A stretch of 7,484 nt of DNA from Actinomycetales bacterium. Lineage in GTDB: Bacteria > Actinomycetota > Actinomycetes > Actinomycetales > Actinomycetaceae. The notes beneath the pieces were generated by a model. That model saw only the letters and a list, made by a program, of their open reading frames with translations. It was not told where the DNA came from and made no database searches. The position numbers and the translations under genes are program-made. Shown one piece after another: positions 1-7,484 of this stretch (position 1 is the first letter of the stretch; every line of letters begins with the position of its first letter). The DNA is taken from positions 1 through 7,484 of the forward strand of contig JALHDK010000096.1 in NCBI GenBank assembly GCA_022838965.1, written 5' to 3'.

Positions 1-2904
1 GTCGCGGTCGGCCACCGAGATGAACGCGGTGCCCCTGGTCGGCAGGCCGCCGTACGCGGCGGTCTGGGACTTCGCGAAGGCGCGCGGGAAGTCCGCGTCG
101 ATGCCCATCACCTCGCCGGTCGACCGCATCTCCGGACCGAGGATGGTGTCCACCACCGTCCCCTCCCTGGTCAGGAACCGGCGGAAGGGCAGCACCGCCT
201 CCTTGACGCAGATGGGAGCCGCCAGGTCGACGCGGGCGAAGTCCCGGGCGGGGAGGATCCCCTCCGCCCGGAGCCCGGCGATGCTGCTGCCCGTCATGAT
301 GCGCGCCGCAGCCTTGGCGAGGGGAACCCCGGTCGCCTTCGAGACGAACGGAACCGTGCGGGAGGCTCGCGGATTGGCCTCGATGACGTAGAGGGTGTCC
401 GACATCAGGGCGAACTGGATGTTGATGAGCCCCCGCACCCCGACCCCGGCCGCGATCGCCTCCGAGGACTCCCGGATGCGGTCGAGCACCGCCTGCGCCA
501 GGTGCACGGAGGGCAGGACGCAGGCGGAGTCCCCCGAATGGATGCCCGCCTCCTCGATGTGCTCCATCACCCCGCCGAGGAAGAGTTCCTCGCCGTCGAA
601 GAGCGCGTCGACGTCGATCTCGATGGCGTCATCGAGGAAGCGGTCGATCAGCAGGGGACCCGCGGACGCCTTCATGTCGGCCGCGCTGCGGTGCAGGTAG
701 TCGCGCAGCTGCGGCTCGTCGTAGACGATCTCCATGCCCCGGCCGCCGAGCACGTAGGAGGGGCGCACCAGCACCGGGTATCCGATCCGTGCTGCCACCG
801 CGACCGCCTCCCCGGCGGTGGTCGCGGTGCCGTAGGCGGGAGCGGGGAGGCCCGCCGTCGCCAGGACCGCGCCGAAGGCGCCACGGTCCTCGGCGGCGTG
901 GATCGCCTGGGGAGGGGTTCCGAGGATCGGTACGCCGGCGTCCGCGAGCCGCTGGGCGAGCCCGAGCGGCGTCTGGCCACCCAGTTGCACGATCACGCCC
1001 GCGACGGGCCCGGCCGCCAGTTCAGCCTCATAGACCTCCATCACGTCCTCGAACGTGAGGGGCTCGAAGTAGAGGCGGTCGGAGATGTCGTAGTCGGTGG
1101 AGACGGTCTCGGGATTGCAGTTGACCATGACGGTCTCGTACCGGTCGCGGAGCGCCATGGTGGCGTGGACGCACGAGTAGTCGAACTCGATGCCCTGGCC
1201 GATCCGGTTGGGGCCGGAGCCCAGGATGATCACGGCCGCGCGCTCGCGTGGCGCCACCTCGGTCTCGAGGTCGTAACTCGAGTAGTGGTACGGGGTGGTC
1301 GCCGCGAACTCCGCGGCGCAGGTGTCGACCGTCTTGTACACGGGGTGGACGCCATGCGCCCGGCGCACCTCCCGGACCGTCACCTCGCTGAGGTGACGCA
1401 GTTCGCCGATCTGGGCGTCGGAGAGCCCGTGGCGCTTGGCCTGCCGGAGCAGCGCCGGCGTGATCGCCGGGGCGTCCTTCACGCGGCGCGCGATGTCGTT
1501 GACGAGCTTGATCTGGTCAAGGAACCACGGATCGATGCGGGTGGCGGCGTGGACCTCGTCGACGGAGGCGCCGCCCCGCAAGGCCTGCTGCACCGCCACG
1601 AGACGTCCCTCGGTGGGCACCGCGATGTCGCGCAGCAGCGCGGCCACCTCGGCGGGTCCCGGGGGCTGGCCCCGCCAGTGGAAGGCCAGGTCACGCTTGT
1701 CGATGGAGCGCATCGCCTTTCCGAGCGCCTCGGTGAAGTTCCGTCCGAGCGCCATCGCCTCGCCCACCGATTTCATGGTCGTGGTGAGCATGGGGTCGGC
1801 CGCCCGGAACTTCTCGAATGCGAAGCGCGGCACCTTCACGACGACGTAGTCCAGCGTCGGCTCGAAGCTCGCCGGCGTCGTCGCCGTGATGTCATTGGGG
1901 ATCTCGTCGAGGGTGTACCCGATCGCGAGGCGGGCGGCGATCTTGGCGATCGGGAAGCCGGTCGCCTTCGATGCGAGGGCCGAGGAGCGGGATACCCGCG
2001 GGTTCATCTCGATGACGACGACGCGGCCCGTCTCCGGCTGCACGGCGAACTGGATGTTGCAGCCACCGGTGTCCACCCCGACCTCGCGGATCACGGCGAT
2101 GCCGATGTCACGGAGCCGCTGGTACTCCCGGTCCGTGAGGGTGAGCGCGGGAGCAACCGTGATCGAATCCCCCGTGTGCACCCCGACCGGGTCCACGTTC
2201 TCGATCGAGCACACCACGACCACGTTGTCCGCACGGTCCCGCATGAGCTCGAGCTCGTACTCCTTCCACCCGAGGATGGACTCCTCGAGCAGCACCTCCG
2301 TGGTCGGCGAGTAGCGCAGGCCCGTGCCGGCGATGCGGTCGAGTTCCTCGGGGGTGTGGGCCAGCCCGGAACCCAGCCCGCCCATGGTGAAGGAGGGCCG
2401 GACCACCAGGGGGTAGCCCAGGTCAGCGGCGATCGCGTGGCACTCCTCCAGCGAGTGCGCGATCCGGGATCGCGCGGACTCAGCCCCGCACCGGTCCACC
2501 ACCTTCTTGAACGCCTCGCGGTCCTCTCCCGCACGGATGGCGTCCACCTTCGCACCGATCAGCTCCACCCCGTACCGGTCGAGGACCCCCGACTCGTGGA
2601 GGGCGACGGCGGTGTTGAGTGCCGTCTGGCCACCCAGGGTGGGCAGCAGGGCGTCCGGGCGTTCACGCGCGATGATGCGCTCCACGACCTCGGGCGTGAT
2701 CGGTTCGATGTAGGTCGCGTCGGCGAACTCGGGATCCGTCATGATCGTCGCCGGGTTCGAGTTCACGAGGATCACGCGCAGACCCTCCTGGGAAAGCACG
2801 CGGCAGGCCTGGGTGCCCGAGTAGTCGAACTCGGCCGCCTGGCCGATGACGATCGGCCCGGAGCCGATCACCAGGACAGACTTCAGGTCGGGGCGACGGG
2901 GCAT
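1..2904 (-). CDS. carB: Carbamoyl-phosphate synthase large subunit (partial, C-terminus beyond the window)
   Basis: This subunit makes carbamoyl phosphate from bicarbonate, ammonia delivered by CarA, and two ATP, for pyrimidine and arginine synthesis in the cytoplasm. I translated 968 codons with no stop. The two homologous halves are visible: [18 protein letters not shown] (about residues 13-30) and [18 protein letters not shown] (561-578). The first ATP-grasp domain carries R129, R169, E215, N236, H243, Q285, E299 and N301, matching the numbering known for E. coli CarB. The second has R714, Q830, E842 and N844. The oligomerisation region lies near 420-550. The last visible residues ([11 protein letters not shown]) begin the methylglyoxal-synthase-like allosteric domain, so roughly 100-150 residues that normally bind effectors such as UMP lie outside the window. 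The ATG start overlaps the carA stop as TGATG and has AGGAG five bases upstream. No frameshift or missing key residue was seen. Confidence 0.97.
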   Translation of the reverse strand, partial: MPRRPDLKSVLVIGSGPIVIGQAAEFDYSGTQACRVLSQEGLRVILVNSNPATIMTDPEFADATYIEPITPEVVERIIARERPDALLPTLGGQTALNTAVALHESGVLDRYGVELIGAKVDAIRAGEDREAFKKVVDRCGAESARSRIAHSLEECHAIAADLGYPLVVRPSFTMGGLGSGLAHTPEELDRIAGTGLRYSPTTEVLLEESILGWKEYELELMRDRADNVVVVCSIENVDPVGVHTGDSITVAPALTLTDREYQRLRDIGIAVIREVGVDTGGCNIQFAVQPETGRVVVIEMNPRVSRSSALASKATGFPIAKIAARLAIGYTLDEIPNDITATTPASFEPTLDYVVVKVPRFAFEKFRAADPMLTTTMKSVGEAMALGRNFTEALGKAMRSIDKRDLAFHWRGQPPGPAEVAALLRDIAVPTEGRLVAVQQALRGGASVDEVHAATRIDPWFLDQIKLVNDIARRVKDAPAITPALLRQAKRHGLSDAQIGELRHLSEVTVREVRRAHGVHPVYKTVDTCAAEFAATTPYHYSSYDLETEVAPRERAAVIILGSGPNRIGQGIEFDYSCVHATMALRDRYETVMVNCNPETVSTDYDISDRLYFEPLTFEDVMEVYEAELAAGPVAGVIVQLGGQTPLGLAQRLADAGVPILGTPPQAIHAAEDRGAFGAVLATAGLPAPAYGTATTAGEAVAVAARIGYPVLVRPSYVLGGRGMEIVYDEPQLRDYLHRSAADMKASAGPLLIDRFLDDAIEIDVDALFDGEELFLGGVMEHIEEAGIHSGDSACVLPSVHLAQAVLDRIRESSEAIAAGVGVRGLINIQFALMSDTLYVIEANPRASRTVPFVSKATGVPLAKAAARIMTGSSIAGLRAEGILPARDFARVDLAAPICVKEAVLPFRRFLTREGTVVDTILGPEMRSTGEVMGIDADFPRAFAKSQTAAYGGLPTRGTAFISVADRD

Positions 2905-4100
2905 CAGTTCTCCTGGAGGTCACGGCGCTCGCGCTCCGCGAGCATCACGTCCACGAAGCGGCCGAACAGGTGCTCGGCGTCGTGCGGGCCGGCTGCGGCC
3001 TCGGGGTGGTACTGCACGGAGAAGGCAGGCAGGTCAAGGGCGCGCAGCCCCTCGACCACGCCGTCGTTCAGTGCGAGGTGCGACACCTCGACACGCCCGT
3101 ACCGGCCGCCGTCGAACGGCGCCACGGACGGGGCGTCGATGGGCGCATCGACGGCGAAACCGTGGTTGTGGGCGGTGATCTCCACCCGGCCGGTCGCGCG
3201 GTCGAGAACCGGCTGGTTGACACCCCGGTGCCCGTAGTCGAGCTTGTAGGTCCCGTAGCCCAGGGCGCGGCCCAGCAGCTGATGACCGAAGCAGATGCCG
3301 AAGAAGGGCAGCCGCGCGTCGAGAACCCCCCGCAGCAGCTCGACCTCGTGGGTCGCGGCCTGCGGGTCACCGGGACCGTTGGAGAAGAGCACCCCGTCAG
3401 GCCGCAACGCCAGGATCTCGGCGAGGGTCGAGTGCTGCGGCAGGACGTGGACCCGGCAACCACGCTCCGCGAGCTGCTGCGGCGTGCGGGCCTTGATCCC
3501 CAGATCGACGGCCGCCACCGTGCACCGTGCCGTCGTCCCCTCCGGGGGCTCCACCACGTACCCGACCGACGTGGTCACCTCGCGCGCGAGGTCGGCTCCG
3601 ATCATGTGCGGTGACTGGCGGACCATCTCGAGGAGGACTTCCATCGCCTGCGGGCTGCCGTGTTCCGCTCCCGCGGGGAGAGCCGAGCCGGAGAAGATGC
3701 CCGCCCTCATCACACCACGGTCGCGGAGCCGCCGGGTCAGGGCGCGGGTGTCGAGATCGCAGATCCCCACGACCCCCTGGGCCACCAGTTCGTCCTCCAG
3801 TTCGCGCCGCGACCGCCAGTTCGAGGCGCGCCTCGCGGGATCACGCACCACGTAGCCCGCGACCCAGATCCGGGTGGATTCGGGGTCCTCGTCGTTGACG
3901 CCGGTATTCCCGATGTGTGGCGCCGTCATGACCACGATCTGGCGGTGATAGGAGGGGTCGGTGAGGGTCTCCTGATAGCCGGTCATCCCGGTGGAGAACA
4001 CGATCTCTCCGACGGTCCGTCCGATGGCCCCGTAGGCCTTGCCGACCTGGGCGTATCCGTCCTCGAGCACGAGGACCGCGTCCTGCCGTTCACGCATCAT
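2904..4100 (-). CDS. carA: Carbamoyl-phosphate synthase small subunit (glutamine amidotransferase)
   Basis: CarA hydrolyses glutamine and channels ammonia to CarB. The 398-residue length is normal for the family. The N-terminal CarA-specific domain (about 5-140) includes [17 protein letters not shown] (35-51). The C-terminal class I amidotransferase domain (about 193-385) has the oxyanion-strand motif SNGPGDP (240-246), the nucleophile C270 in FFGICFGHQ, and H365 and E367 in QYHPEA, so the catalytic triad is intact. Two consecutive ATG codons open the frame. The first lies 8 bases from a GTGAGG ribosome-binding site, the second 11, so I keep the first with modest certainty. That site overlaps the pyrC stop and lies inside a hairpin, suggesting coupling to pyrC translation. 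The stop overlaps the carB start by one base, which fits equal production of the two subunits. Confidence 0.98.
   Translation of the reverse strand: MMRERQDAVLVLEDGYAQVGKAYGAIGRTVGEIVFSTGMTGYQETLTDPSYHRQIVVMTAPHIGNTGVNDEDPESTRIWVAGYVVRDPARRASNWRSRRELEDELVAQGVVGICDLDTRALTRRLRDRGVMRAGIFSGSALPAGAEHGSPQAMEVLLEMVRQSPHMIGADLAREVTTSVGYVVEPPEGTTARCTVAAVDLGIKARTPQQLAERGCRVHVLPQHSTLAEILALRPDGVLFSNGPGDPQAATHEVELLRGVLDARLPFFGICFGHQLLGRALGYGTYKLDYGHRGVNQPVLDRATGRVEITAHNHGFAVDAPIDAPSVAPFDGGRYGRVEVSHLALNDGVVEGLRALDLPAFSVQYHPEAAAGPHDAEHLFGRFVDVMLAERERRDLQEN
2927..2943 (-). repeat. 7-bp inverted repeat at the carA 3' end
   Basis: GCTCGCG, loop GAG, CGCGAGC makes a perfect 7-base stem inside codons for the LAERE stretch of carA, 22 bases before the carB start. 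It does not cover the carB ribosome-binding site (about 2910-2914). A role in the mRNA is possible but unproven; the codon repetition and GC content may explain it. Confidence 0.35.
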
Positions 4101-4103
4101 GCC

Positions 4104-4131
4104 GGCGACCTCACCCCGTGAGGGCCCCGCC
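4104..4131 (-). promoter_or_regulatory. Hairpin holding the pyrC stop and the carA ribosome-binding site
   Basis: On the transcribed strand, CCTCAC (4123-4118) and GTGAGG (4114-4109) form a perfect 6-base inverted repeat around a GGG loop. An outer GGCG/CGCC stem (4131-4128 with 4107-4104) lies beyond a small internal loop. The 3' arm is the likely carA Shine-Dalgarno sequence and also contains part of the pyrC stop codon TGA (4113-4111). Ribosomes finishing pyrC would therefore open it, which would make carA translation depend on pyrC translation. The structure is seen directly in the sequence; its role is inferred. No U-tract follows, so it is not an intrinsic terminator. Confidence 0.5.
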
Positions 4132-5405
4132 GAGGACCGTCGCCCGCCCGCGCAGGAACGTCGCGACCACCCTCCCCGGAAGCTCCATGCCGTGGTACGG
4201 CGTGTTGCGGGCCTTGGAGGCGAGCGCGTCCCGGCTGATCACGCGGGTGGCCCGCGGGTCCACGAGGGTCACGTTCGCCGGCTCGCCGACGGCGAGCGGC
4301 CGGCCCTGACCGGACAGCCGCCCGATCTCGGCGGGCTTCATGGACATGACACGTGCGACGTCGGCCCATGACAGGCGGCCGGTGTCCACCATGGTGAGCT
4401 GGACCACCGAGAGCGCGGTCTCCAGGCCGAGCATGCCGCTCGCCCCGGCCGCCCACTCGCAGTCCTTGTCCTCGTCCGCGTGCGGGGCGTGGTCGGTGGC
4501 GACGATGTCGATGGTCCCGTCCTGCAGGCCCTGCCTGACCGCCTCCACATCCGCTGCCGGGCGGAGCGGCGGGTTGACCTTGAAGATGGGGTCGTAGCTG
4601 CGGACATACTCGTCCGTCAGGAGGAGGTGGTGCGGGGTGACCTCGGCGGTCACGTCAATCCCGCGCGACTTCGCCCACCGGATGATCTCGACCGATCCGG
4701 CCGTGGAGACGTGCTGAACGTGGAGGCGCGAGCCGACATGCCCGGCGAGCAGCACGTCGCGCGCGATGATCGACTCCTCCGCCACCGCGGGCCAGCCGGT
4801 CAGACCGAGCTGCGCGGACACCGTCCCCTCGTGCATCTGGGCGCCCTCCGTGAGGCGCGGGTCCTGGGCGTGCTGCACGATGACGCCGTCGAAGGCCTTG
4901 ACGTACTCGAGGGCGCGCCGCATGAGGACGGGGTCGGCCACGCACTTCCCGTCGTCGGAGAAGGCCCGGACACGGGCGGCGGAGGCGGCCATCGCCCCGA
5001 GCTCGGCGAGGTTCTCGCCTCGCAGGCCCACCGACACGGCTCCCACCGGGTGCACGTCCACCCAGCCAGCCTCCTGCCCGAGACGCAGCACCTGCTCGAC
5101 CACGCCGGCGGTGTCCGCGACCGGTTCGGTGTTCGCCATCGGGTGCACCGCGGTGAAGCCGCCCAGCGCGGCCGCGCGCGTTCCCGTCTCGACCGTCTCG
5201 GCGTCCTCACGCCCGGGCTCGCGGAGGTGGGTGTGGAAGTCGACGAGGCCGGGGAGTGCCACGAGGCCGGTCCCGTCAATCGTGACGACGTCGTCGCGCG
5301 CGGCGTCGGCCGCGCCCGCGCCGAGGGCGGCGATGACGCCGTCGGCGAGCAGCATGTCGGTCGGGTCGCCGCCGAGCAGGGCGGCACCGGTGATCAGGTA
5401 CGCGG

Positions 5406-5409
<4 letters not shown>
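4111..5409 (-). CDS. pyrC: Dihydroorotase (class I type)
   Basis: This zinc amidohydrolase reversibly cyclises N-carbamoyl-aspartate to dihydroorotate, the third step of pyrimidine synthesis. Its 432 residues match the class I bacterial enzymes (about 420-430) rather than the shorter E. coli type. Metal and substrate residues are in place: H59, H61 and R63 in [10 protein letters not shown], the Asp pair D152-D153 in FSDDG, H180 in VQHAQD, H233 in [10 protein letters not shown]279 in KVNPPLR, and the catalytic D306 in ATDHAPH. The usual GMLGLETAL segment is at 326-334. The ATG start overlaps the pyrB stop as ATGA, with GAAGGG 8 bases upstream inside the pyrB 3' end. In this family an Asp replaces the carboxylated lysine as metal ligand; that the Asp pair does so here is inferred. 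Hydantoinase or allantoinase is unlikely given the operon and motifs. Confidence 0.98.
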
Positions 5410-6955
<1,546 letters not shown>

Positions 6956-6957
6956 TC

Positions 6958-6963
6958 AGCATA
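6958..6963 (-). promoter_or_regulatory. Candidate -10 box of the pyr operon promoter
   Basis: TATGCT fits the actinobacterial TANNNT pattern and is the best such hexamer in the 97-base nusB-pyrR gap. Transcription would start near 6950, a few bases before the PyrR-type hairpin, giving a leader of about 45 bases. No convincing -35 hexamer is seen at 16-18 bases spacing (CAGGGA at 17 is poor), so confidence is moderate. Read-through from nusB is an alternative source of transcripts. Confidence 0.45.
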
Positions 6964-6965
6964 GC

Positions 6966-6980
6966 CGGCGCACCGCGCCG
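6966..6980 (-). repeat. 6-bp inverted repeat between nusB and pyrR
   Basis: CGGCGC, loop GGT, GCGCCG is a perfect 6-base stem just after nusB and immediately upstream of the candidate -10 box, where the promoter spacer would be. It might be a weak terminator-like structure for nusB or a protein-binding palindrome. It has no U-tract, and such short GC palindromes arise often by chance here. Confidence 0.35.
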
Positions 6981-7001
6981 TCCCTGCATCGTGTCCGCGC
7001 G

Positions 7002-7475
7002 TCAGGCCGGCGTGCCGCCCAGGTCCTCCCGCAGCGCGGGGCCGAGCACGCGGATCGTGTCGAGGACCGCGTTGACGAACCCCGGGGAGCCGTCGGTGGA
7101 GAGTTCCGCGGCGAGCTTGACCGCCTCGGAGATCGCCACCACGTCGGCGATCTCGTCGTTGAAGAGCAACTCCCACACCGCCATCCGCAGGATGGCGCGA
7201 TCGACGGCGGGCATCCGGGCCAGCGGACGCTGGGCGTAGGTGGCCAGCACGTCGTCGATGTCGGCGAGGTGGGCGGCGACGCCCTCGACGATCTCCGCGG
7301 AGTACTCCGGCAGCGGGGTCTGGGCGGCGGTGAGGGCGAGGCGTTCCTGCAGCAGGTCGGAGAGGGCGAGGGGTGTGTAGCGCCCGCGCTGGTCGGCCTC
7401 GAAGAGCACGTCGACGGCCCGTCTCCGGGCCTTGGTCCGCCCCGTGACGCGACGCTTCGGCGGGTCAGCCTCCAT
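7002..7475 (-). CDS. nusB: Transcription antitermination protein NusB
   Basis: NusB is a small all-helical RNA-binding protein that pairs with NusE (ribosomal protein S10) on boxA RNA and supports antitermination in rRNA operons. The 157 residues include the N-terminal signature GRTKARRRAVDVLFEADQRG (12-31), YSAEIVEGV (58-66), the MPAVDRAILRMAVWEL helix (88-103), VAISEAVKLA (113-122) and the C-terminal SPGFVNAVLDTI (130-141), as in typical family members. A basic N-terminal extension (KRRVTGRTKARRR) is common in actinobacteria. The ATG start forms TGATG with what may be the stop of the preceding gene. No ribosome-binding site can be judged because only 9 bases remain upstream in the window. 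The pyr genes follow after a 97-base gap and are probably controlled separately. Confidence 0.96.
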   Translation of the reverse strand: MEADPPKRRVTGRTKARRRAVDVLFEADQRGRYTPLALSDLLQERLALTAAQTPLPEYSAEIVEGVAAHLADIDDVLATYAQRPLARMPAVDRAILRMAVWELLFNDEIADVVAISEAVKLAAELSTDGSPGFVNAVLDTIRVLGPALREDLGGTPA

Positions 7476-7484
7476 CAGTTGGCG
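7475..7484 (-). CDS. Possible last codons of an upstream gene, perhaps elongation factor P
   Basis: The final bases read GCC AAC TGA on the minus strand, so a frame ending in Ala-Asn would stop one base into the nusB start (TGATG), the same arrangement as carA/carB. In many actinobacteria efp precedes nusB, so this may be its end. Two codons cannot identify a gene; the call rests on known gene order. Confidence 0.25.

Noticed and set aside
502..3237. Plus-strand open frame of 911 codons, antisense to carB and the end of carA
   Set aside because: Over carB it is in exact codon register with the sense frame, so an antisense stop needs TTA, CTA or TCA in carB, codons that are rare in this GC-rich bias. 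The translation is rich in Arg, His, Asp and Gly with no recognisable domain.
2970..4121. Two plus-strand frames (2970-3614 and 3660-4121) opposite carA
   Set aside because: Both are in codon register with carA and show no family motifs; they are shadows of a gene with a complete catalytic triad.
4109..4123. A second PyrR-binding loop at the pyrC/carA junction (it contains GTGAGGT)
   Set aside because: The 3' half resembles GNGAGGY, but the required UCCN before it is absent, and the pairing places GTGAGG in a stem rather than in the loop arrangement PyrR needs.

Overview
The window is an almost fully coding stretch of a very GC-rich bacterial chromosome, with every gene on the minus strand. 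Read in transcription order (right to left), it holds nusB, a 97-base gap, then pyrR, pyrB, pyrC, carA and the first 968 codons of carB, which runs off the left edge. The efp-like stop/nusB start junction at the right edge, the nusB-pyrR neighbourhood, the codon bias toward G/C and the protein sequences all point to an actinobacterium. I cannot place it more precisely; a Propionibacteriales-type genome is only a guess.

The five genes from pyrR to carB form one compact operon for the early steps of de novo pyrimidine synthesis. CarA and CarB make carbamoyl phosphate from glutamine, bicarbonate and ATP. PyrB joins it to aspartate, and PyrC closes the ring to dihydroorotate. PyrR is the UMP-responsive regulator. 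Three junctions overlap (ATGA at pyrR/pyrB and pyrB/pyrC, TGATG at carA/carB). The fourth, pyrC/carA, has a 10-base gap in which the carA ribosome-binding site sits inside a hairpin that also contains the pyrC stop codon.

The most informative non-coding element is the nusB-pyrR gap. It has a plausible -10 box and, just downstream, an RNA hairpin whose loop region matches the PyrR-binding consensus (UCCNGNGAGGY). The lower stem of this hairpin pairs with the pyrR Shine-Dalgarno sequence. This predicts PyrR-mediated repression of translation, as reported for mycobacteria, rather than the terminator/antiterminator attenuation of Bacillus.

I found no mobile element, CRISPR array, tRNA or rRNA, and nothing I would call an undescribed system. 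The long plus-strand open frames, one of more than 900 codons, are shadows of the real genes. No gene-free stretch exceeds 97 bases.
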